From Sesamum alatum (taxonomy: Eukaryota; Streptophyta; Magnoliopsida; Lamiales; Pedaliaceae): a stretch of 64,000 bases of DNA. A program made the translations under genes and the position numbers. The stretch covers positions 35,238,466 to 35,302,465 of the forward strand of contig JACGWO010000003.1 of the NCBI GenBank assembly GCA_034509735.1, given 5' to 3'. Below the pieces are notes generated by a model. The model saw nothing but the letters and a program-made list of their open reading frames with translations, ran no database searches and was not told where the DNA came from. Position 1 is the first letter of the stretch. Each line of letters begins with the position of its first letter. Below, one piece after another: positions 23,749-34,282 of this stretch.

Positions 23749-26486
23749 ATGAGCGTGATCGATATATTGACTCGTGTGGACGCGATCTGCAAGAAATACG
23801 ACAAGTACGATGTCACGCAGAAGGACTCCAACGTCTCCGGCGACGACGCCTTCGCCCGCCTCTACGCCGCCGTAGAGTCTGATATCGAGGCCGCTCTTCA
23901 GGTTTAACCATTTATCACGTTATTTTGCGCTTTAGTGAATGTGATAGGGTTTTTACTTTTTAGTGTACTTTGTTTTATTCTTTTCCAATTGAATTTGGCA
24001 GAAAGCGGAGACAGCTGCAAATGAGAAGAATAGGGCGTCGGTCGTGGCGATCAATGCCGAGATTCGAAGGACCAAGGCGAGATTGCTCGAAGAGGTCCCC
24101 AAATTGCAGCGGTTAGCTGTTAAGAAGGTTTTGCTTATTCTCATTCTTTTAATCTATTGAACTTTATTTTTTTCCCCGTCCTTTTAATTTTTCTTTAAAG
24201 AAAAAAAGAGTGAAGTCATGACTTATTATGCGTTTTGATTTTTGACAGTTAGTTAGGATTGTTGAATGTTTTCTCTAAAATGATTAAGGAAATAGATGGT
24301 TTTGGTTGTTGAATGTTTTCTTTAAAATGATTAAAACGCACTTCGACATCCACATATGTAATCATTTTGTGATGGTGATTAATCATTATATGCAAGACTT
24401 GCAGCCTCTGGTGGAGACGTGGAGTCAATATATCTGGAAGTTCACTCTGGCTTGAAGAACTTACTTTGGGCAGAAAAACATGTGCTCTTTTTGTATGACT
24501 GGTATCACCAGTGTTACTAGGAATGAAATGAACCATGTTCTATTTCATTTGTGATAGACCCGGTCTTGCATCTTTGCAGCTTGTTGTCTCTCGTGCCATG
24601 TGTACAGCTTGTGTTATTCACGTGGCTTTTTGAAGTTGGTAAGCGTTGATACTGGTTGTGTTGCAGGTTAAAGGACTTTCAACAGAGGAACTTACTGCCC
24701 GCAATGATCTGGCCCTTGCCTTGCCTGATAGGATTCAAGCCATACCAGATGGCTCTTCTGCTCCACCTAAATCATCTGGGGGTTGGGGAACTTCAGCTCC
24801 TCGTACTGAAATCAAATTTGATTCAGGTTTTCCTACGTGGTTCATATCTTTAACTCTCAACGTGTCCATCTCTGTGTGTGCATCATTCTCTACTCCGTTT
24901 CTTGTGATGTTCAGCCTCTTTATTTGTTGTTAACTTTTAGATGGACGGTTTGACAACGAATACTTTCAGCAAACTGAAGAGTCAAGCCAGTTTAGGCAAG
25001 AATACGAAATGCGGAAAATGAAACAGGCATGTGCTTTTCTGGAAATGTATGATGTAGAATTGTTTCGCAAAGCTTTAACATTTATTTTAATTGTAGTATC
25101 ATCTTAATGCAGGATCAAGGGTTGGACGTCATAGCAGAAGGTTTGGATACATTAAAAAACATGGCGCATGACATGAACGAGGTTATGTTTCTTCACTATT
25201 TCCTTTCTTACTTCTTCGTGTTGTTATTATGCTTATTTATTATTTGTTACCTTCCAATATGTCGTGATCAATACCTTTAAATACTATGTATTTCTTTCAG
25301 GAAGTGGATAGGCAAGTTCCTCTCATGGATGAGATTGACACCAAGGTTAGACATTCGGACTTAAAACTTGTCATTATGGTTTGCAAGATGTGAAGTTATT
25401 TATACTCACCTTTCAAATGCTTTTGTCTATTTTTTGGCATCTGATATTGTCGAATGGTTTCTCTCATAACTTCTGAAGCATCCCGCAAATTATTAGTTCA
25501 CTTCATTTGATTGGTAGACACCATTCTTCTACTATGCATGCAAAGGCTATATAAACATTATGCTATTAACTGATTATTATTAAGTATTCATTTCAAGAAA
25601 GAAAGACAAGTTTCACGCCCTCAAAGCAGAACAAATGCTGTGTGATGGACAAAATTAGAGTGTTACCACCTCCTCTGATAAAGCTTTGATGTTGGTAGCT
25701 TTCTGTACTGGCTCAAGAATGCAATTAGAGCATGGTGTAGTCCTAATGTTGCCAGTGTTGAGCAGTAATTGGACTGTGCGGAAGAGAACTCATAGCATCT
25801 ATTTTGACTAATTGCCAGTATTAAGCAGTAGTTTGACTTTGTAATGGAGTTCTAAGCTTCCGTGTTGACTGCCTATAGGTGGACAAGGCAACAGCTGACC
25901 TAAAAAATACCAATGTCAGACTGAAGGACACTGTTAATCAGGTGATACTATGTTCAGTTCTTGGATTTAGATATGTTCTTCTTGTGTATTTTTTGGGAGG
26001 TTTTCGAACTCCAAGCCTTTGGACAATTGCAACTATCTATATATAGTGGATCTCTTGAGGGTCTACAAGATGGATGGTTATGATTATCTCAAGTCTTGGA
26101 GCCCCAGAACAAACTAAGGATAATCATGCTCTTTTGCCAATTTTCACTGTACTTATATAGCTTTTGGTTTTCTTGCAGCTGAGATCTAGCCGAAATTTCT
26201 GCATTGACATCATTCTGCTGTGCATAATTCTTGGAATTGCTGCCTATTTATACAAGTAAGTTTTGGTTTTCGTCTTGTTGATAAGAAACCTCTAATTGAA
26301 TCTCTGGAACATCTTTCTGTTCTCCTTTTATATTAGCATATTTTTAACACATTATGTGCAACACATAGTGTTTACTTTAGAACAAGCGAATAAATAACAA
26401 GCTTAATTCGTGCTTAGATTCTTTTGCTTAGATTAGATATCCTTGCTGATAAAAAAATGTTGACTTGCAGTGTGCTGAGGAAATAA
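23749..26486 (+). CDS. SYP71: SYP71-type Qc-SNARE syntaxin
   Basis: Nine exons: 23749-23901, 24002-24127, 24667-24826, 24941-25026, 25113-25181, 25301-25345, 25879-25941, 26179-26255, 26471-26486. Together they encode 264 residues, the usual length. Phases match throughout. Intron 4 starts with GC (AAACAG/GCATGT), since the nearby GT would bring a stop. Starts MSVIDILTRVDAICKKYDKY, the plant SYP7 N-terminus. The Qc SNARE helix runs about 176-234 with the zero-layer Gln203 (EVDRQVPLMDEID); the C-terminal anchor is 241-259. SYP7 proteins are plant-specific SNAREs of ER and plasma membrane that form complexes with SYP1-type Qa and R-SNAREs for secretion and cell-plate fusion. Paralogue choice (71, 72 or 73) rests on similarity recalled from memory. 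Confidence 0.93.
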
Positions 26487-26520
26487 AACTGGTAGCAAGA
26501 TTTGATGGATTTAACTCTCT

Positions 26521-26523
<3 letters not shown>

Positions 26524-26551
<28 letters not shown>
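26524..26551. repeat. (TG)n microsatellite in the syntaxin 3' UTR
   Basis: About 13-14 TG units directly after the stop region. Confidence 0.95.
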
Positions 26552-26712
26552 CTTCTTCAGAATTCTCTTGCTCCATTGAAGATGTGGCTCTTGTATTCGG
26601 TTGGGTTGTATAATAGGTTTGCAGTTGTGTGTACCCCTGTTTGGGAGATATGTTTATGCAGTGACTTATTGATATGGAACTTGTACAATTGATTCTTCAT
26701 TTCTTCTTTTAC

Positions 26713-26766
26713 ACCCCCCCCCCCCCCCCCCCGGCCCCCCCTCCACCCACCCACCCACCCACCCAC
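26713..26766. repeat. Poly(C) run plus (CCAC)n
   Basis: Nineteen C in a row, then GG, six more C, and a CCAC/CCACC tetranucleotide run. Base count in the C run is likely unreliable in any assembly. Confidence 0.9.
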
Positions 26767-27067
26767 CTAAAAATAATAATAAAAAAGAAATAAATAATAA
26801 AGATAAAGATGCGTCCTAATTTGGATAGTCGCAAGAGTAGTAATAACACTGAACAGAAGTCAAGATTGTTAGTGATGGACAGAGTCAGGACAAAGAAATG
26901 AAGCTTTGTAGCAGCTGGTGACTGTAAGCCCTTAGGTAAGAACCAGACAATAATAACAACGTAGAAATATATATTTGGATGGCACGCGTGACCAACAATT
27001 TAAGAAGTGAATGAGTGAGAGGCGCTGCGCTGTCCCCAAGAGGCAAGAACCGGCGAAATTCGCTTCC

Positions 27068-27160
27068 ATGAGTTCAACTATGGCGGCTAACCAACTTAGC
27101 CTCTTCACAAGCAATCCTTGTTTGGGATTTCGTCTTGCGTTTCTATTTACCATGGATTAG
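27068..27160 (+). pseudogene. Short frame resembling a plastid transit peptide start (fragment)
   Basis: ATG at 27068 opens MSSTMAANQLSLFTSNPC followed by LGFRLAF and ends at a stop after about 30 codons. The Ser/Thr-rich, acid-free start with a second in-frame ATG resembles the first exon of a chloroplast-imported protein. I find no continuation with good splice sites, so it may be a relic of a lost gene or chance. Confidence 0.25.
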
Positions 27161-27782
27161 TGTTGAGGCGTGGCTCAATCTTATGGCTGCCCAGCTTATG
27201 CATATTTCACAACTACTTATACAATGAGTTTGATTCGATTTCATTTTTAATTTATTTTTATATATACGTTATGGTTCGCATGAAGTATTTATCAATTTGA
27301 AAGCTGAAAATTGGGGGAAAAAACGGATGAGACAAGATAGGCACAATAAAAACAAAGTAAACGAGTTACAATGCCATTTTGTTTCTTTTCTTTCTTTGTG
27401 ATAAGGGGAGAAAAAACAATTTTATGTTTTTTTTTATCAATTTGGTCGAAAATTTCAATGTCCGTCAGTTATGTCAATATCTAAATTGGGGCTTTTGGCA
27501 AATTTGATGACTTGATAGTCTAGTATGTTGTTTTTTTTTCCAGGAACTAACTTGACAAAAAGAAAAATATCACTTAATAATATGGCAAATTTTTCCAAGT
27601 TGTAATTCTTTTTCCCCAATCATTGCCTGAAATATAGCATGTTGGGCTGCCATGTCATCAAACTCGTTGGAAGCCCCAACTTATGTATTGATATGGTAGA
27701 TGATGTGGATTTTTTTTGGTTCAAATTGATGGAAAATGATTAAAATTTTCATAAGTTTTAAAGTTACAGATCAAAGTATTTT

Positions 27783-28048
27783 TAATTTTTTTGAAGTGAA
27801 AGCGATAAATATTATTAATTGAAGTAAATCGATTATAATCTGTCATGTTGAATACCAACATATAACAGAGACAATTACAACAATCATACCATGATCCACA
27901 ATATACATAAAATTAAATCTAAACAAGATTTTATTATTACACTATACAAATAATACATACTATGCAATAGACTATCACCTACGTCACACATTGACGGCAA
28001 TTCGAACCCATAATCTCTAAGATCATGAGACCTCAATTTTTATAAATT
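27783..28048 (-). mobile_element. tRNA-derived SINE, minus strand
   Basis: The minus strand reads TGAGGTCTCATGATCTTAG, then box B-like GGGTTCGAATTGCC, a body with TGTTGTAATTGTCTCTGTTA, and the end ACTTCAATTAATAATATTTA with an A-rich tail. Same family and order as the plus copy at 11520-11780; the two are clearly diverged, so the family is not young. Confidence 0.7.
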
Positions 28049-28283
28049 TTAATTTGAACGTGATTAAAATTGCCACCTCTACAATTTACGGGACTAAAAT
28101 TACATTTTTACTTTTGGATAAGCTACCCCATGACATTTTCTTTGTCCTCAATCCTCATCTGATCAGCTTGTAAACTGCAGTTGGGTCGGTCCGTATGGGC
28201 TCATCTTTCTTGGGCTGTTAGTATTTGGTAGTTGATTGGGCCCTTCAACTAATCCATACCCCTATTGGCTATATTTCTGCATT

Positions 28284-28361
28284 CCACGTGGCATCTCTCT
28301 GTTAGTTAGCCCAACGGACCACCCTCCACGTGGAGACCACCTATAGGTCGGTGTAACGTGG
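28284..28361 (+). promoter_or_regulatory. Putative ER-stress promoter block of the P58IPK gene
   Basis: Two palindromes CCACGTGG (28284-28291 and 28326-28333) and AACGTGG (28355-28361) lie 230-305 bases upstream of the start codon. The second is preceded by CCAAC at 28311-28315 with exactly ten bases between, so it matches the plant ERSE layout CCAAT-N10-CCACG with one mismatch. bZIP factors of the unfolded-protein response bind CCACG/CACGTG cores, and P58IPK genes respond to ER stress, which makes the sites plausible. Confidence 0.5.
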
Positions 28362-28429
28362 AATGACACACGAGTCCTTCTATAGTCTCTCCTCTCCTTC
28401 CTCCATGAGTTCCGATTAATTACTGTAAC

Positions 28430-28453
28430 CCAATAATAATAATAATAATAATA
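28430..28453. repeat. (TAA)n microsatellite
   Basis: About eight AAT/TAA units in the 5' flank of the P58IPK gene. Confidence 0.9.
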
Positions 28454-28588
28454 CTTCCCACTTTGCCGAATATAATCCTCAGTCCTCACTCACAACTCGG
28501 AAATCACACGCTAGCAACTGCATTTGTTGATTCTATCTATGATTTTCTGTTACTTGTAAGCTTTTTACGAGCATTTGAAGGTTTTCAG

Positions 28589-31500
28589 ATGGAGATGGGG
28601 ATGGGGATGAAGGTCTTCGGTTTTGATTTGGTGGCCTGCAGAGGTTTCATATATACAATATTTATTCTCAATTTCGTGTTTTGTTGTCAGCTTATCCTCC
28701 TCCAGCCTCTCGTTGCTGCCATAGGTGGCCTTCACTTTCAATTTATCCCTTCATTATTGTATATTCCGTTTGCATTGATCTGTTTGGGTTGAGTTTATGT
28801 GGTGTTTTTGATAGTGTTGTAGTGGGAGGATTGATTTCTTTTTTGGTTAGAACTTTTCCGAAGTTGTGGGTTAGAGTGAGCGTAATCGTCAATGTTCATG
28901 TTGCTATGAAAATGTTAGTTTAAACTGTTCGATTATTTGGGATTTCGGGATTGAGGGGTTGAATTGTATTTAACGATACCCAGTGCAAATTGAATATGAT
29001 TTTTTTTTTCTTTTTAAATTCTGATCATGGATTCTGGACATGATGCTGAACATGTATTAAGGGCTGGCTATATTGGTTTTAAGCCGCAATGGGCCTTCTT
29101 GAAATTGTAACTGTTGCAATGTTGAGATAGTTACATGAGCTAATAAAAGATATTTTATCTGCTTATGATGTTTATTTTTGTAGTACAGTTTTGTTGAAGT
29201 ATGTGACTATAGATTGAAGTGGCTCTTACTCTTGCTTTCTTACTTGAAGTGCAGATGGGAAACCTGGTGATCCTGCTACTCTATTTGAGAGAGTTTCACA
29301 GAGTATAAAAGTGAAGAAATATAGTGAGGCGCTTGCCGAACTCAATGCTGCTATAGAGGCTGATCCAGCACTTTCAGAAGCATATTCACATCGAGCATCT
29401 GTCCTTCGTCAGTTGTGCAGGTTTCATTGACGGCTTTTATCTCTATACTTCAAAGATTGTGATAACAGGACAAACTATACAGTTTTATTATTCATCAAAC
29501 AAGGATACCATGAGAAGTTAAATTTGAAAATATTATGTGCTACTTTAGTGAGTTGATCCCCTGCTATGTGATTAATTTATGGAACTGAATTAATTGGATT
29601 CCAGCTATGGATGAAAATTTACGTGTCAAATATGTATGTTGCTTCTAACAGAAAATCATATAAATTTGGCATCAGTGCTCTGTGTGTGTGTTAGTCTCTC
29701 CTCTGCTTCTTCCTTTTCAGTTTCTCAGGGTTGGTGGGGGTAGATATGTTGATTGCCCCTTCCTCTATCTCAATATTAAGAATTGCCACAACATTTTCTG
29801 TTAAAGCGAAACTGGATAGTTTTTTTTTATTTTTTTTATTTAACTGATTGTATTATTGTTTTGCTTTGTCTTCTGCATAATTTAGTGTGTCACTGAGGTT
29901 CTTTCCACATACGAGCCCAAATGTAGAAAGAATTATATTATTTCCTGTTAGATAAGTATTGGATGGTTCTTTGTCTATGTCCCATTTTAATATCTGATTG
30001 ACAGATCATATGATTCAGGAAGTTTTTGGCTAATGTAGATATGAGGAATCAGAGGAAAGTTACAAAAAGTTCTTGGAGATGAAACCTGGGAATTCAGCAG
30101 CAGAGAAGGAGCTTTCTCAGTTACACCAAGCTAAGAATGCCTTAGATTCAGCCAACAATCTTTTCAATTCAGGAGACTTTAATAAAGCATTGGAATATAT
30201 TGAAAAAGTTGTACTTGTTTTCTCCCCAGCGTGCTCCAAGGTTTGTATTTAAATCTATCCTAGTGACTAAATTAACGATTATCATTCTTCAGTTAAAGGA
30301 CTATTTTGGTTCTTGCTAAATTACATAGCTCATGGATTCTTCTTCTTGTAATTTTTGGTTCTATGTTGCAGGCTAAACTCCTTAAAGTGAGATTATTAAT
30401 AGCAACTAAAGATTATTCAAGTGCCATATCTGAGACAGGATATATTCTTAAAGAAGCTGAAGATAATTTAGAGGCATTGCTGTTACGTGGACGTGCTTAC
30501 TATTATTTAGCTGATCATGACGTTGCCATTAGGTGCGTTTGAAAATGTATACACAGTTCTCCCCACACTCCCATTCGTATGCACTGAGGCAAAGGGATTA
30601 GGATGGGTCATTAGTGATTTATGCGGCTATGATTATACTTGGGAATCTTATCGATGTTTATATAATTTCACATTTTCTTCCTCAGACATTACCAGAAGGG
30701 TCTCCGACTGGACCCTGAGCACGGGGAGCTGAAGAAAGCCTATTTTGGATTGAAAAACCTCCTGAAAAAGACTAAAAGTGTAAGGGTGTATTCATTTGTT
30801 CTATGATGCTTTCACATTAAGATAGTGTTATAGTGAACCATCTCGAAATAATTTTTATATTTCATGCAGGCAGAAGATAATGCTAGCAAGGGTAAGCTTC
30901 GCCTGGCAGTAGAGGAATATAAAGCAGCCCTTGCTTTGGATCCTGACCATTCTGCACATAATGTACATCTTCATCTTGGATTGTGTAAAGTCTTGGTGAA
31001 ACTTGGTAGGGGAAAGGATGCTGTGGCAAGTTGCACAGAAGCACTTGAAATTGATGGAGATTTAGTTGAAGCTCTAGCCCAGGTATTTATCTTCTATTAT
31101 TTTAAGGCTTAAAAATAAAAAAGCACAATAAAAAGCTGAAGAATGAATACTGTCTTAATGGATGGTTAGTTTGACATTCCGGTTTTTAACTTTTGATGAA
31201 ATCTCCTAGAGGGGTGAAGCTAAGCTTTTGGTAGAAGATTGGGAAGGAGCTGTAGCTGACCTAAAATCAGCAGCTGAAAAGTCACCTCAGGTTTGTCGGT
31301 TTACTAGCTAGAATGATTAAGTTTTATAATTCTTGCTAGTGCTTATGCCTTGATTTAGGATTGTACTGATATCTTTTGTTATGTTGATTAATGTCTCCTT
31401 ATATGTATGACTGATGTAGAGTTTCTGTTGCATTATCAAGGCCTAGGGTGTGTCACGCTTATAGAATTTTTGCTTCTCCTGAAGGCTTTGCAATCAACCT

Positions 31501-32817
31501 TTTTAATGTTGATCTTGCCTTGTTTTCATTAGTTGCTTCTGAAAATAAGAATACCTGAGAGATACAGATTGCCCTGTCACAGTTCTCGACTTTCAGCTTG
31601 AACCTACTGTCTTCCCATGTAATTTTCTTTCATTCTGCACCTACAATCACTCGGAGCTAAAAGTTGGATTGTGTTCCTTTCTTTCACTTATGAGAATCTA
31701 CTGGTGTTTGAGTAGAATGCATAGACTTGTTTAATATTCTAAACTTTCATATGATTGACTAGCCTTTGTCCAGTCACTCTGATTTGCACTAAATTTTGTG
31801 TTTTTCTTAGTAAAAGAGGAGAGATCAAGTTATCTAATGTGAGATTTCTTTTTATATGCGATTAGATGCATTAGCTTGTTTAATTAAAGAGGCGCTGATT
31901 GTGAGGTGTGAGTCAGCACAATGTCTCATAAAGTTGAACTCCAATTAAATAAAATGGAATCATTAAACAACAGATCCCCATAAAGTTTGATTTTGCCCGA
32001 GTACCTTTGTGTTGCTTCTCTGAATACTTGTTATTTCTTTTGAATTATGACACAGCCCCTACCAGTGTTTGGTTACTTGATTGAACTTTGTTCAGAATTT
32101 TTTAGTTTTTGGAATGCTTTTGTGAGATCCTTGGAAGTTGATCAAATCAATAACCTTTGACAGGATATGCATATTCGTGAAGCTTTAATGAAGGCTGAAA
32201 GATCATTGAAATTGAGCCAACGGAAGGACTGGTACAAAATATTGGGAGTTTCAAAAACTGCGTCCATGTCAGAGATTAAGAAAGCTTACAAGAAGCTTGC
32301 TTTACAGTGGCACCCAGATAAGAATGTCGACAATAGAGAAGAAGCTGAAGCCAAATTCCGGGAAATAGCCGCTGCATATGAGGTTGGTCCACTAAAAGTT
32401 TCATTGATCATTTTTCTGAATCATTTGAGTGATTGGTGATCCAATACATCTGCTGGTTACGTTCCGCCACCTTTATTTGTCATATTGCTGTTCATTACTT
32501 CTCATCTTTGAACCTATTCCTCTTCAATTCTTTCTCTTTCAACCTTGTAAGATAAACATTGATCCACTGTTGCTCTTTACAATTATCCAAGTATTGCTCT
32601 GAAAATCAAATGACTATGTTCTCTGCAGATTCTTGGTGATGAGGACAAGCGCACCAGATACGACAGGGGTGAAGATCTTGATGACATGGGAACCGGAATG
32701 GGCGGTGGAGGATTTCACAACCCTTTCGGGGGAGGGGGCCAACAATATACCTTCCACTTTGAAGGCGGGTTCCCCGGAGGCGGGTTCCCCGGTGGATTCG
32801 GAGGTTTTCATTTTTAA
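28589..32817 (+). CDS. P58IPK: P58IPK / DnaJ C3-type ER co-chaperone
   Basis: Nine exons: 28589-28724, 29255-29420, 30039-30240, 30372-30532, 30686-30779, 30870-31082, 31210-31290, 32164-32382, 32629-32817. All are GT-AG and phase-consistent, giving 486 residues, close to the Arabidopsis protein. Residues about 14-43 are a hydrophobic signal sequence targeting the ER lumen. Then come about nine TPR helical pairs (about 47-365; for example [20 protein letters not shown] and [19 protein letters not shown]). The J domain is about 373-440 with YKILGV and HPD at 401-403. The tail is Gly/Phe-rich and ends GGFGGFHF. The HPD motif means it can stimulate BiP ATPase while the TPRs hold unfolded clients. 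The start was chosen as the first ATG (MEMGMGMKV) before the signal sequence. Confidence 0.94.
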
Positions 32818-34282
32818 CCTCATGCCGCGCTGGAAAATGCATTTCCTGGAATTTTTACTGAGGATGAGGCTCAGAGCGTTTCATTTCTTTAGAAATAGCA
32901 GTTTTGACTAACCTTCAACAGCTGCAGTTGTTTACACTTTTATAGGCCTTTTTGTTCCAAATGCTTATCATTGCAGTATGTTGTACTTTATAGCTTGGCT
33001 AAATGGAAATAACATTAGGAAATTGTACGTAAAACAGTTAATTGAAGGAGAAGAGGCAAGTGTTTAAGTCCCTGTTCAATGCATGTTTGTTTGTGTTTTC
33101 ATTTTTAATTTTTGAAATAGTAATTAATATGAAAATATATTTACGCATTTTTATTGAAAATATATTTATTCGACATCACTATGTAATATAAAACACAATC
33201 ACATTAATTGATTTAAATTAATTCACATTTCACAAAAAAAATTATATAAAATTTAAAATACATATTTTCTATTAAAATTGAAAATAAAAGCACAAACAAA
33301 CACGTGCAAGTTCGGATGATTGTTGTGTTGGTTAGGAGGATTGTTGTGTTGGTCGTTGTCTGTAATTTTTAATCATAAAATAATTTAAGTTTTTAACCAT
33401 AAAATAATATAAATTTAATGGGTTTTCGCTTTACAGTCTTTCAAAAAAATCGTTTATACTAAACTGGAAAAAAAAATGTTGACACAAATAATTTGGACTT
33501 TTACTTTTACATAAACATCTATTAAAAATTAAAGTAAATTACAGCAACATCCACTGAGGTTAGACTCAATTACACAAATATCTCTGTTTTTTTGTAAAAT
33601 TACAACTACACCCCTTGAGGTTGTAATTGTATTACAACTACACCCCATATTCACACTAATACCCCTGAAAAATATTATACTAACACCTCTCAGAGGTGTA
33701 ACTATAATTTTATAAAAAATAAAAAATATTTATGTAATTGAACTTAATTTTATGCGCTATCAATATAATTTATCCTAAAAATTATGTTTAACCCTAGAAA
33801 TATAAAAATATGGAATGGGCCTAAAACTCATAAGTAAAGAAGTCCAAAGTAAAGTAGGAATGTAACTGAATTCAGTCCCTCAATTGATCTCTCAAAAGTA
33901 GTTACAGATTCTACAAATTCAACCTAAACCCAGAAAAAAACGCACACTACACGCACTCGGAGGAGTCCAACTCCAACTCCACAACCCCTCAAAGGTCAAC
34001 ACACTCAATAAAATCTGCATTCTCAAAACTTTGCCATATTGAAAAATCCTCTCCAAATTCACAGAAACAAGAATTAATGAAAAACACCCTTGATCCGCAA
34101 TCCACATACCACACAGAAACAATCTCTCCCTCTGTATCCCTCCCCTCACAAACACTCCCTCTCTCCATTTCTCACCCCTCACAGCGTTAAACCATATCCC
34201 AGAAACTTGATTGAAAATCCATTTGGAATTCATGATCTCGTTGATTTTTTTACTCTGTTTTGTGTAGTCAGTTCTTGAGGCG
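32818..34282. other. Intergenic between P58IPK and WD40 genes
   Basis: Contains the P58IPK 3' UTR, a MITE at 33533-33775 and, from about 33870, a C-rich stretch that is probably the WD40 gene 5' UTR and promoter. Confidence 0.5.
33533..33775 (+). mobile_element. MITE family M2, first copy
   Basis: Left end AAGTAAATTACAGCAAC...CACTGAGGTTAGACTCAATTAC, right end the inverse of GTAATTGAACTTAA...AATTTATCC. Shares order and words with 46013-46268 (CTCTTGAGGTTGTA / CCCTTGAGGTTGTA, ACTATAATTTTATAAA / CCTATAATTTTATAAA). Confidence 0.65.

Larger units (their letters stand above)
26487..28283. other. Intergenic between syntaxin and P58IPK genes
   Basis: Holds the syntaxin 3' UTR with microsatellites, a transit-peptide-like fragment near 27068 and a SINE at 27783-28048. 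Otherwise nothing recognised. Confidence 0.5.
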
